64,000 nucleotides of DNA from Acidobacteriota bacterium. Lineage in GTDB: Bacteria > Acidobacteriota > UBA6911. How positions within the stretch are numbered: position 1 is the stretch's first letter; every line of letters starts with the position of its first letter. Positions 43,801 through 53,700 of the stretch are shown here, piece after piece. The stretch is taken from positions 1 through 64,000 of the forward strand of contig JAFGIY010000180.1 in the NCBI GenBank assembly GCA_016929335.1, given 5' to 3'. Below the pieces are notes generated by a model. The model ran no database searches, was not told the DNA's origin, and saw only the letters and a program-made list of their open reading frames with translations. The translations under genes were made by a program, and so were the position numbers.

Positions 43801-45446
43801 TCTTCCAGGCGAAGCACATGATGCGAAAAGACTCCGAGCGGCAAAGACGCTCGAACGTCATCCAAAACAGAGGGACCGTAACGAGCCCAAAAGTGCTGAA
43901 TACCCAATTGGCGTTCCTGCAGCGTTCCATTTGGGTAGCAGTTGTTCAACAGCAGATCGACCGCTTTTGAGATCCGAGAGTTTTGAGTCGCTTCGAGGCG
44001 GATTGCCTGAGATTTCAGGCGCTGCACATTGTAAAGAATCTTGCGTCTGGCGGTTTCCATCGCGCGGGCCAGCGTAGGATCCACCGAATGCAGTTCCGGA
44101 CGGATTGCATTTAAGCCTTGATCCAGGTGCTTCTGCAATTCCTCGACCTCCGATGAGGTTTGCGAAGAGCCTGAGTTGCGAAGAGCTTTTTCTGTGAGCA
44201 GTGGTTTGTCCCGGAAGCAATCCTGAATCGTGATTTTCAGCCGGTCCATTTCATCCGCGATCCGTGGTTCTATCAGGGTGAGGCTGTCCCTGGGCCAGAT
44301 GATGGGCATGGGGCGGCCAAACATCCTGTACAAAACCTCAATCTGTGCAAAATAGGCTACTTCCGCAGATCCTCCCACATATGCAATGGTTGGGAAGAGA
44401 TGGTCCTGAATTATGGGCCGGAGCAGCACATTGGGGCTGAATCTTTCGGGAGTCTTTTCAGCAACCGTCAGCAATTCATCAAGGCTGAAAATACGATTGC
44501 TGTTTTTCAGCGCAAAGCCTGAATCCCTGCTTTCCAGCGCGTATCGTTCACCATTTGCAAATAAGAACAGGAGAGTAGCGCTATCGAGAATGCTGACTTG
44601 GGAATGGAAACCGGCTGTTTCGAGATCTCGGTTCCTCTCGAGAAGCGCGGCACGCAGCGGTTCGGATTCGCGGAGGGATTTCCGGATTACGTCCCTCACC
44701 AGTTTTTTTGCTCCCGGATCGTGAGGATCGAAAAGTATCAATCCCGATCCTCGAAAAAGCTGAGAAAGCAGCCTTGCGAAAGAAAGAGCGAACGTCGCAC
44801 CGGGCTTGTATGTGGAGTCCAGTTGATGCTGAATTTCCTGTTTCCAGGACGAGTCCGGAAGCCTGTTCAGGAAATCGCATACTGCTTCTCTGATGCTTTG
44901 GGGCAATTCCAGCGATCCGACAGATGCATGCGGCGTCCCGGATCCTTTGAAAAGAACTTCGCGGTAGTCGATTGTCTGGAGGATTGAATCACGATCCAGC
45001 AGGGTTCGGTGCGTTACCTCCGGCAGATCATGATCCTCGGTTTCCATCCAGAAGATGGCTACCGCTCTGATTCCGCGCTTATTCATTTCTTCCGCGATTT
45101 TGACTGACGAAAGGGCTTTATAGATCGTATAAAGCGGGCCGGCGAAAAGGCCCACCTGTTGACCGGTGACAATCGCGACACATCCCGGTTTCTCCAGTTC
45201 TTCAATCCGACGGAGCGTTTCGGAATCTGCTCCATAGCTTTTGTTCTGGCGGCGCAATATAGAGGAAATATCCGTTCTGGGGAATTGCAGATCGGCGCAA
45301 TCCACGCGAGCGAAGCGCTCGAGGTTTGCTATCGTGGGGGCACGATTATAGAAGCGCAGAACCCGCGGAGAAAAATCTATGTAATCCAGAAACAGAGCCG
45401 ATTGATGAGGAATATCGCGGAATGGGATTTCCCGGATCGTGGCCAT
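43791..45446 (-). CDS. bshC: Bacillithiol biosynthesis cysteine-adding enzyme
   Basis: BshC adds cysteine to glucosaminyl-malate in the last step of bacillithiol synthesis. The 551-residue protein has the family landmarks VTGQQVGLFAGPLYTIYKAL, IFWMETEDHDLPEVTH and FPTIAYVGGSAEVAYFAQIE. Length fits the family (about 540). The companion genes bshA and bshB are not in the window. The 5' end lies next to a heptamer inverted repeat and no Shine-Dalgarno sequence is evident. The stop codon and last residues come from the C-rich repeat at 43759-43800. The presence of bshC predicts bacillithiol as a low-molecular-weight thiol. Confidence 0.93.
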   Translation of the reverse strand: MATIREIPFRDIPHQSALFLDYIDFSPRVLRFYNRAPTIANLERFARVDCADLQFPRTDISSILRRQNKSYGADSETLRRIEELEKPGCVAIVTGQQVGLFAGPLYTIYKALSSVKIAEEMNKRGIRAVAIFWMETEDHDLPEVTHRTLLDRDSILQTIDYREVLFKGSGTPHASVGSLELPQSIREAVCDFLNRLPDSSWKQEIQHQLDSTYKPGATFALSFARLLSQLFRGSGLILFDPHDPGAKKLVRDVIRKSLRESEPLRAALLERNRDLETAGFHSQVSILDSATLLFLFANGERYALESRDSGFALKNSNRIFSLDELLTVAEKTPERFSPNVLLRPIIQDHLFPTIAYVGGSAEVAYFAQIEVLYRMFGRPMPIIWPRDSLTLIEPRIADEMDRLKITIQDCFRDKPLLTEKALRNSGSSQTSSEVEELQKHLDQGLNAIRPELHSVDPTLARAMETARRKILYNVQRLKSQAIRLEATQNSRISKAVDLLLNNCYPNGTLQERQLGIQHFWARYGPSVLDDVRASLPLGVFSHHVLRLEDKG

Positions 45447-45453
45447 ATGTTTT

Positions 45454-45553
45454 TAGTCGGCAGTCGGCAGTATGGCGGAACTGATTAAAAATTCTTAAAT
45501 AGCGGCCATTGTCACAGCACTGCCGACCAACGGCTGCCGACTGCCGACTACCT
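45454..45553. repeat. Inverted repeat of GTCGGCA heptamers between argG and bshC
   Basis: AGTCGGCAGTCGGCAGTA at about 45455-45472 is inverted relative to TGCCGACTGCCGACTAC at about 45537-45553, with a further GCCGACC unit nearby. The right arm includes the last bases of argG. The unit is the same as at 36679-36822. Confidence 0.75.
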
Positions 45554-46795
45554 CTTATAACGCCGTTCCCTATACATGGTGTTACGCACGCCGGCCAGGT
45601 CGAGCAGTGCCTCCACCTTGTTGGGCAGACCGAACAGGTTGATGAAGCCTTCTGCTTCCTTCTGGTTGTAAACGGAATCCTCCGCAAATGTGGCGAGATC
45701 CTCGCGGTAAAGGGAATAAGGAGATTTCCGGCCGGCGATGATTATATTTCCCTTGTAGAGTTTCAACCGGACGGCTCCGGTAACTCGAACCTGGATGGAA
45801 TCGATGAAGGCATCCATAGCGTAGCGCAGAGGCGTGAACCATTGGCCGTTGTAAACCAGTTCGGCATATTTCCCGGCCAGGATGTCTTTGTAGTGCAGAG
45901 TTGCTTTATCGAGTGTCAGGCTTTCCAGTTCGCGATGGGCGACCAGGAGGAGTGTGCCGCCCGGCGTTTCATAAACGCCTCGCGATTTCATCCCTACCAG
46001 CCTGTTTTCCACGAGATCCACGCGCCCCACTCCGTGAGTCCCTCCAATTTTGTTCAGTGTATCGACTATCTGGACGGGGCGGAGCTTCTTGCCGTCTACC
46101 GCGATCGGATTGCCGTTATCGAATTCGATCTCTATGTATTGAGGCGTATCGGGCGCTTTCTCGGGCGAGACGGTCAATGTATACATGTTTTCTTCAGGCT
46201 CCGCCCATGGGTTCTCGAGAATTCCGCCTTCATGACTCAGATGCCAGAGGTTCCGGTCTTCGCTATAGATTTTTTCTTTGGTTGCCGTTATAGGTACCTT
46301 TCGATCCTGCGCGTAATCAATTTCATCTTCGCGTGATTTGATATCCCATTCACGCCAGGGCGCAATGACCAGAAGCTTTGGATTAAGCGCCTTATAGGTC
46401 AGCTCGAACCGGACCTGATCGTTGCCTTTACCTGTGCAGCCGTGCGAGACGGCATCCGCGCCTTCCTGTTCCGCTATTTCCACTTGTCTTCGCGCAATGA
46501 GAGGGCGGGCAAAAGAAGTCCCCAGAAGGTATTTTCTTTCATAGACGGCTCCGGCCCGCAAGGTCGGCAGTGCAAATTCGCAGATGAATTCTTCACGCAA
46601 ATCCTCGATGATGCATTTTGATGCGCCGGTCCTTATGGCTTTTTCTTCCAGTCCCTTCAATTCGCTGCCCTGCCCGATATCGGCGGCAAAAGCGATAACC
46701 TCCGCCCCATAATTATCTTTAAGCCAGGGGATGATGATTGAAGTATCCAAACCTCCACTATAGGCCAGTACGACTTTTTTTGCTTTTACGCTCAT
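45548..46795 (-). CDS. argG: Argininosuccinate synthase
   Basis: ArgG condenses citrulline and aspartate using ATP in arginine synthesis. The 415-residue protein has the N-type ATP pyrophosphatase P-loop AYSGGLDTS, the motif [19 protein letters not shown], the ADIGQG region and [20 protein letters not shown]. The ATG at 46795 has GGAG about ten bases upstream and is preferred to a TTG at 46810. The length is normal. It follows the mannose-1-phosphate guanylyltransferase gene by 15 bases, an unusual pairing that is probably just co-transcription. Confidence 0.96.
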   Translation of the reverse strand: MSVKAKKVVLAYSGGLDTSIIIPWLKDNYGAEVIAFAADIGQGSELKGLEEKAIRTGASKCIIEDLREEFICEFALPTLRAGAVYERKYLLGTSFARPLIARRQVEIAEQEGADAVSHGCTGKGNDQVRFELTYKALNPKLLVIAPWREWDIKSREDEIDYAQDRKVPITATKEKIYSEDRNLWHLSHEGGILENPWAEPEENMYTLTVSPEKAPDTPQYIEIEFDNGNPIAVDGKKLRPVQIVDTLNKIGGTHGVGRVDLVENRLVGMKSRGVYETPGGTLLLVAHRELESLTLDKATLHYKDILAGKYAELVYNGQWFTPLRYAMDAFIDSIQVRVTGAVRLKLYKGNIIIAGRKSPYSLYREDLATFAEDSVYNQKEAEGFINLFGLPNKVEALLDLAGVRNTMYRERRYKR

Positions 46796-46810
46796 TGCTG
46801 AATTCTCCAA

Positions 46811-47863
46811 TCAGCCCTCTTTCGGGCCCAAGGCGGCAACCAGGCGTTTTAGATCCGCGGCCTTGTCTTTGGAACAGACAAGGACCTTGCCGTAAGCTTG
46901 TACAACCACCAAATCCGATACTCCGAAGACCGCCACTGTTCCTGACTGGGCATGCAGGATGCAGCCGCTGGAATCCAGTAAAACATGGGAGCCTTGCGCG
47001 ATGTTTCCGAAGCCGTCCGAAGGGAGTGCCCTCTCAAGTGCCGCCCAGTTCCCGATGTCATCCCAGACAAACCGAGCCGGGACCAGCCGCAGACCTGACG
47101 CTTTTTCCATTATTCCGTAGTCAATCGAGATGCGTGGCAAAGATGCGAAAATCTCCGCAATTCGGGATTTGTCGGCGCGTTGGCCGATCAGCGGCCGCAG
47201 CTCGCACAAACCTCTGTAAGTCTGCGGCATGAATTCCTGGAAAAGAGAAAGCAACGTACGGTTGCTCCAGAGAAACATCCCGCTGTTCCAGAAAAAATTC
47301 CCGGAAGCCATGTATCTCTCTGCCGTCGGTGCGTCCGGTTTTTCGATGAAACGGATCACGGGCCAGGAGTCTGCCGGAATTGCCGGTTTTTCGGCCAGAA
47401 TGTATCCGTAACCGGTTTCGGGCCGGCTGGGTGTGATGCCGAAAACAATCCCGGTTGCGCTGTCAAGACAACGGATGCCTGTCCGGATGGTTTCCAGATA
47501 AGCTTCGGTCTCGCCGATGTAATGATCGGCGGGCAAGGCGAGCATGATTCCTTCCGGATCTCTCTGCTCGAGATGAAGCGCACAGAAACCCAGACAGGCT
47601 GCAGTATCGCGGCCAACGGGCTCTATGATGAAGTTATCCGCCGGGATTTGGGGCAGCTGCTGTCTTGCAATACCCTCATGCTCCGCTCCGATGGAAATCA
47701 GTATCCTGTGGGGTGGAACAAGCGGCTGCATTCTGGCAACGGTTTCCTGAAGAAGCGAGGTTGCGCCGAGGAGTGGGATAAAGGGTTTGGGCAACTTATT
47801 TGTACTGAGAGGCCAGAACCGCTCTCCCCGCCCCCCTGCCATGATTACAGTGTACAGTGTCAT
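46811..47863 (-). CDS. manC: Mannose-1-phosphate guanylyltransferase
   Basis: This enzyme makes GDP-mannose from GTP and mannose 1-phosphate. The 350-residue protein has the nucleotidyltransferase signature IMAGGRGERFWPLSTNKLPK, LALPADHYIG, GYGYILAEKP, FIEKPDAPTAERYMASGNFF and WNSGMFLWS. It lacks the C-terminal phosphomannose isomerase domain of bifunctional ManC. The ATG at 47863 is used because the earlier in-frame start is a TTG. GDP-mannose made here could feed the polysaccharide locus at 7.9-23.7 kb, which is inference. Confidence 0.94.
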   Translation of the reverse strand: MTLYTVIMAGGRGERFWPLSTNKLPKPFIPLLGATSLLQETVARMQPLVPPHRILISIGAEHEGIARQQLPQIPADNFIIEPVGRDTAACLGFCALHLEQRDPEGIMLALPADHYIGETEAYLETIRTGIRCLDSATGIVFGITPSRPETGYGYILAEKPAIPADSWPVIRFIEKPDAPTAERYMASGNFFWNSGMFLWSNRTLLSLFQEFMPQTYRGLCELRPLIGQRADKSRIAEIFASLPRISIDYGIMEKASGLRLVPARFVWDDIGNWAALERALPSDGFGNIAQGSHVLLDSSGCILHAQSGTVAVFGVSDLVVVQAYGKVLVCSKDKAADLKRLVAALGPKEG

Positions 47864-47976
47864 TTCTCGATCCGATATTAGCTCCAAGGGCTGCTCATTT
47901 TAATGGAGAAATCTTCATTTTCCTATGGGGAAATGCGATAGCTGATTCAATTCGTGGAATTCATGACTGATTATTT

Positions 47977-49113
47977 TTATCGGATAACTTTTGACAGGTG
48001 ATAGCTGAAGGTGAGAGCGTCGAGAGCGGCTTTGATTTTTTGTCCCGATGATAGCGGCTTATCGGTCGGGTGGGTATGAGTCAGAAAGGGACTGATAAGC
48101 AGATAGGATCGGCTTGCACGGCGATGTAATTCCCTGCTTTCTTCCGGGGGGATGAGATCATCGTGTGCGCCATGAATAAAAAATGCCGGGCAGCGCAGAC
48201 TTTTCAGGGATTCTTCGGGATCCAGTTGGGGATAGATAGTGGAAATGAGATGCTGTTCAATCTTTCGAGCAAGCTCGGGATCTGTCTGGTTTTCCTTCAT
48301 GGTAGCCAGTGCGTACCAGCGTGCTCCTTCAGAAGTCAGTTCATCGGCCGGCGGCTGAACTTTTTTCTGAAGCAGCAGATTGTTGAGCTGCTCGCCGAGA
48401 AAAAACCGGTCACTGCCGGATTCGAGCATATTCAGTGCTGCCAGCATGACGATCCACTTCGCGTAGAACCGGGTCGGATAATAATCTCCTGAGACGGTTA
48501 TCGGACCGGCGGCAAACCATTCTCTGGTGCAGCGCAGCAGGTTGGAATAAGGCCCGATCGCGACTACGAATCCGATACGATCGCGTATCTCCGGTTTTGC
48601 GGCGGTAATCAAAGCAAGGGTTCCGGAGAAGGATATGCCTGCCAGGCCTGTTGTTTCAACGTTTTCTCCTCCCTCCAGCCGGGGCACTTGATCATGCCAG
48701 AACAGAATCTGCTTTATCGGTTCCGGCGAAATCTGAAACTCCCGAAACTCCCGGACGTCCGGAGTGACAACCAGCAGCCCTTTATCGGCGAGAAGCCGTG
48801 ACAATGCAACCAGTCTCGGATGATAGCAGCCGAGCTCACTGAGTCCGGCTACGAGGATCATTGCGCTGGTTGCAGGGGATTTTGCCGGATAGTAAAGCAA
48901 CGCATCGTAGTCCTGCGTCCCAATGCGACGGCGTATTTTGGTTTCATTCACTCCCGAATACAGCTCTGCCGAACCCGAGGCCAGCTTCTGCAGAGAAAGC
49001 GCCAGCCGCACAGCGAAGACAACTTGCATCAATGGCTGGACGAGCAGAGCGCATATTATCAACAGACCGGCGGCGAGTCCCCATCTGCGAATCGTGTTTC
49101 TAAAACGCATCAT
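47977..49113 (-). CDS. Membrane-anchored alpha/beta hydrolase
   Basis: This 378-residue protein has an N-terminal transmembrane helix (about residues 12-32) and an alpha/beta-hydrolase domain. The nucleophile elbow is GISFSG (Ser), the acid lies in HGAHDDLIP and the catalytic His in THTHP. The hydrolase part faces the periplasm if the helix is a signal anchor. The substrate is unknown. The last residues (YHLSKVIR) are encoded in a stretch with GTGATAGCTGAAG repeat units. The start may be at 49113 or at the next codon, with GGGA upstream. Confidence 0.8.
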   Translation of the reverse strand: MMRFRNTIRRWGLAAGLLIICALLVQPLMQVVFAVRLALSLQKLASGSAELYSGVNETKIRRRIGTQDYDALLYYPAKSPATSAMILVAGLSELGCYHPRLVALSRLLADKGLLVVTPDVREFREFQISPEPIKQILFWHDQVPRLEGGENVETTGLAGISFSGTLALITAAKPEIRDRIGFVVAIGPYSNLLRCTREWFAAGPITVSGDYYPTRFYAKWIVMLAALNMLESGSDRFFLGEQLNNLLLQKKVQPPADELTSEGARWYALATMKENQTDPELARKIEQHLISTIYPQLDPEESLKSLRCPAFFIHGAHDDLIPPEESRELHRRASRSYLLISPFLTHTHPTDKPLSSGQKIKAALDALTFSYHLSKVIR

Positions 49114-49253
49114 AAATCCCGATCAATGTCTCTTGCCACCGTTAGGGAAGCGAGACATTATAGTCCAGCAGACTATTTATACCCAAAGAAGTCGGGATAG
49201 TCCCATGCCTGCTCTTTTGAGTTCTGACTTCTTTTTTGTTTCCAGGAGAGCGG

Positions 49254-50738
49254 ATGCTGAGCCTTCGCGAATTGCAGCGAGCGGTGCGAATCATTCAGCC
49301 GAAAATACTCAGCGCCAGACTAAGGCGGATTGTTCAGCCGGATGCGCTGAAACTGGTTTTGACGTTTGAAATACATGCGGACAAATGGCATTTGCTCCTG
49401 GCTGCAAATCCCGATACTGCAAGGATTGGTCTGGTGGACCGGCCGGAGGCAGCGGCATTGCAAAGCTCATTCCATGAATACCTGTGCGCGCACGCGGTTG
49501 GAAGCGTTCTGGAGGCGGCAGAATGCTCGATGAACAACCGGCAGGTTCGCCTGAGGCTGATATCGCAGTCTGGTGCCCACGACTTGATCTTTTCTATCCT
49601 TGGCGCCCGCAGCAACATATATTTGCTGGATGACGGGGGCAGGCTTGTTCACTCCATGCGTCCGCTCAATGAAACGCGCAATGAGTTAAAGATAGGGGAC
49701 TCCTGGACGGATCCGAGGGGGACTGCTCCATCCGGCGGAATGGACCGATGGGAGGAATTCACGGATGAACAATTCCTGGGAGCGATGGACGGGACCTATC
49801 ATCTCCTGAAGCTTCGGAGCAAGGCGGAACAGCAGGCGCGCCGGCTTCAGCAGGCGCTCAAGAAAGAAAAAACGTTCCTCGACCGGAAGCTGACAAATCT
49901 GCAGGAGGATCTTGGGGAAGCAAAGCAGGCGGAGGAATATAGGCGGAAGGGAGAACTGCTGAAAAATGCCCTTCATACGATCAGGCCGGGTGATGATAAA
50001 GTCCTTGTGACCGATTATCAGACGGGCGAAGCTATTGAGGTACCGCTCGATCCCAAAATTGCGCCGGTGGCCAATCTGGAAGCCTATTTTGCGCGCTATC
50101 AGAAACAGTCCAGGGGAGCGATATGGATCCGGCAGCAGCTGGAGGATTTAGGAACAGCGAGAACCGAACTCGATGTGATCGGGCGGCGTTTGGAAAATGC
50201 GCTCCGGGGTGAAGAGCCCGACATGGAAACTCTTGAAGAGATTAGGACTCTGCCTGTTGTTCGCCGGCTCCTCCACCGCTATTTCCCCGATAGAAAGCCG
50301 GCATCTGGGCCCACTCGAGCGGCATCCAAAAAAGAAGTGCCGGCACGGCTGCTTCCCAAACGCTACAGAACGCAGGATGGCCTTGAAATCTGGGTGGGGC
50401 GCAACGATGAGGGGAATGACTACCTTACGACGCGCCTGGCGCGCGGCAATGATTTATTTTTCCATCTGGATGGATATCCGGGGAGTCATGTTGTTCTGCG
50501 CACTCAAGGCTGCGTCGATCCTCCGCCCCAATCTCTTCTGGATGCCTGCGAGCTTGCTGTGCATTACTCCAAACTGAAAAATGCGGACCGGGCGGATGTT
50601 CATGTGGCGCCCGTTAAAAACGTTAAAAAGCCCAAGGGCGCCAAGCCGGGCCTGGTTTATGTCAGGAGCGGAAAGACTATCCGCTTGAAGCGGGATCCGA
50701 AGCGTCTGCAAAGCATCCTGGCTTCGAGACTCGACTAA
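49254..50738 (+). CDS. NFACT protein, RqcH-like ribosome quality control factor
   Basis: This 494-residue protein has the NFACT-N domain at about residues 1-170, a coiled coil at about 180-330 (with LKLRSKAEQQARRLQQALKK and KLTNLQEDLGEAKQAEEYRR) and an NFACT-R domain at about 365-490. The NFACT-R domain has GLEIWVGRNDEGNDYLTTRL and DLFFHLDGYPGSHVVLR. RqcH binds split 50S subunits and adds alanine tails to stalled peptides. The position of the D97-R98 pair needed for tailing in Bacillus RqcH appears here as Asn95-Arg96 (MNNRQVRLRL). The ATG at 49254 has AGGAGAG about five bases upstream. It is divergent from the hydrolase gene. Confidence 0.88.
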   Translation: MLSLRELQRAVRIIQPKILSARLRRIVQPDALKLVLTFEIHADKWHLLLAANPDTARIGLVDRPEAAALQSSFHEYLCAHAVGSVLEAAECSMNNRQVRLRLISQSGAHDLIFSILGARSNIYLLDDGGRLVHSMRPLNETRNELKIGDSWTDPRGTAPSGGMDRWEEFTDEQFLGAMDGTYHLLKLRSKAEQQARRLQQALKKEKTFLDRKLTNLQEDLGEAKQAEEYRRKGELLKNALHTIRPGDDKVLVTDYQTGEAIEVPLDPKIAPVANLEAYFARYQKQSRGAIWIRQQLEDLGTARTELDVIGRRLENALRGEEPDMETLEEIRTLPVVRRLLHRYFPDRKPASGPTRAASKKEVPARLLPKRYRTQDGLEIWVGRNDEGNDYLTTRLARGNDLFFHLDGYPGSHVVLRTQGCVDPPPQSLLDACELAVHYSKLKNADRADVHVAPVKNVKKPKGAKPGLVYVRSGKTIRLKRDPKRLQSILASRLD

Positions 50739-50776
50739 ACTGTGGAATTCGAGAGGCGGGAGCAGGAATTTCGTAT

Positions 50777-53700
50777 TTAATGTGCCGGATTCAGGTCCCG
50801 GCCGAGATGGAATGTATGAAGCACATGAACCTTGTCGATACTCATGTACCAGTCATTCAAAACCAGCTGGATCTCGGTTACAGGCGATATGCCCAATTCG
50901 AGTTCGCGGCATTTATCGACTTCTTGTGATAATTCCAGCGCGTGATCACGGCAGCAAAAACGGACGCAGGTCAAGTGCGCGGATTCATTCCAGAGCCTCT
51001 GCTCCATCTTGTCGGTTAATCCCTGAATAATGGCTTGTTTCCGCGCCTCTTCCCGGATCTGGTCGAGCGTTCCATCTCGATAATACCCATTAACCAGGAT
51101 GCAGTCCCGTGTCGAGCTGAGACCATGGTAGTGTATTCGAAATGGCTGCTGATTTTGAAATGTGACTGAAAGGGACTCGATACAACACGTCACAAATTTG
51201 TAGTCCAGATGAAATTCCTCTTTTGCCGTTATCAGGCTCAAAACAGTTGTATGAAGATCTCCAGGCAAATAATGATGCTGGGATGGCGCTATTTTCCTTA
51301 AGCGTGCTTGTACTTCGCCCAGCAAAGACTTGACATCCTCCGAAGGACGGATAACCAGCGAGATGCCCCGGCGGGTGTCATTCGTTAAATCCAGGAGATT
51401 GGGATCTATTTCAGGATCATTTTCCTGCAGATGCGGGCGGGCTTTTTGCCGGATTTCGTCAAACTTCACCTTTGTTGCATTTGTGCAGTTTCCATCATAA
51501 GCATCAAGCCGGGCTATTCGCCTGCGGCTTTTCATGCCGAGGCTCCGAATCGATCTGTTGTGCAATTGGATGAGGTTCTCCACATGTGCATATCCGATCC
51601 TCTCCAACATATTGAGCGCCAGCCGTGATAGAGAAGCGGATCGGGCATGCCGGCCTTTCCTGCTGCTGATTTCTGCGAGAAGCCAGAGCGCCATCCCGAT
51701 GCCGTAGGGGCTGCGGAGGGATTTTGCCAAACTCAGACTTTGCAGCAGCTGAGACTTTGCCTTTTGCAGCTGGTTTTTGCGGATGCTTAGGTCTCCCATG
51801 TTCGCAAGAACGGCGCTGATGCCTTGTTTGTTGCCCAGCCGAACAAATATCCGATATCCTTCCTCCAGCGCGGTTTCCGCTTCCTCCAAGCTGTGCGTTG
51901 CCAGCTTCAGCATTCCCAGCTGCCGCAGGCCTCGGGCAATATTGCGTTCATTCCCAACCGATCTTTCATACCGCAGGCAGCTGTTCAGCAGGCGTTCCGC
52001 CTGCGGAAAAAGGCCGGTGCGCCGATAGAGGCCTGCCAATCGCCGTTCAGTAACAGAGATGAAACCTCTGGCCAATTCATTTTTCTTGGCAAATATTTCT
52101 TCAAGAATGCTTCGGGATTCTTCATAGCGGCATTGGTGGTACAACACCACTCCGACCAATTGCTTTGCCGTCCACAGCATTTCTTTAGGCAGTTGATGCT
52201 GCTCTGATATCTGCAGACTCTTCCTATACAGCGCCTCACATTCCCGGTAATATCCCTCGTCACTGCGAATGAATCCCTGCCACTGCAGGATCATTGCCTG
52301 GCAGTAGTAATCCTCGCAGCCTCCGCATAGGGCAATGCCCTGTTCGTAGGCCTCCATGGATTTTTCGTGTTCGCCCAACCAGTAAAGAAGCAATCCTTTA
52401 TATGCATAGAACTTGGATTTCTCACCGGGATCCGCGGTTAGCTGAATTGCGGTGCTTACAATGCTCAGGGCTTCTTTCCAATAGCCCCTTTGTGGAAGAA
52501 AGCCGTAGGCAAAATGGGTCGAGGTCCTTCTCAATAACGAACTTGCAATGGTAAGGTAATCCTGGCTTCGGGATTCACGGCATTTCGCCAGGACCGCGAG
52601 CAGGTTCTCTCTTTCTGTTTCCAGTATGTTGAAGTTGGTTCTGTTCGTTTCCGCAAATTGGACGAAATAGGAAACAAGGCGGTCCAGAAATATGCCTGGC
52701 GGATTCGATCTTTCAAATTCCTCCTTCGCAAAAGCTTGCATGACCGGATGAAGAGAGTACCGATCCGCTCCGCTCACCATGACCAGAGACAAATCAATCA
52801 ACCGGTCCAGATGCTCGAGGCCTTCATCGCTATCCCACAGCCTGGTTACGCACTCTCTGGAGAAGCTGTTTCCCTCAAAAAGGCTCAACATGTTGAAATA
52901 CATCTTTGTTTTCGGCTTAAGCCCTCCGTAGCTGAGGTTGATTACTTCCCGGATATCGCGTGACATGTTGCTCAGGTTCAGCAAAATTTTGCGTTTCTTC
53001 AGCTCATCCGAGAGACTTTTGAGCGACCGCTTGGATACTCGGGCGCGATGAGCGCACAATTCAATCGCCAGCGGCATATATCCCAGCAGACGGACAATTT
53101 CAGATACACAGGATTTATGTTCCGGAGCTATGGGTTCATCATAGGTATTCTCAAACAGTTGTATTGAGGATTCGGGATCCAATAAAGGGAGTTTTCTTCC
53201 TCGCGGTTCGATTTGGCGGCTTGTAACCAGCACCGATGCGACCGACGCAATGGCATTCAGGTTCCGAATCCACATCTTTCCGTCGATTCCATCCAGAACC
53301 ACAAGCACGGGTTTGTGCTCATTTAAAAGACGAAGGACTTCATTTTGACGGGTTTTTGTAGGAAGGTTGGCCAGGGCCGGGCATCCAAAGAAACGCGCGA
53401 TTAAATTCAGCACGTCATCATAGGTACGCTCGTAACAATCATCATATATGATCCGGTCTCGAAAATGTTCCCGGAGGTGCCATACAGCCTCGTTTGCCAG
53501 GGCGGTCTTCCCGGTGCCCGGCGGGCCATACAGATAAATAAGGCATCCCGGTTGTTTGAGGTGATTGACAATTTCCGGGAGTTCATCGGTCCGGTCCACA
53601 AAAGGATGAGCTCTGAGAGGAGGAATGAAAATGGCTCCCGGTTCTTCTTCATCCTCCTTTTCGTTGCCCTCTTTTTGGGCGGCCTCCGGATTTTCCTCCT

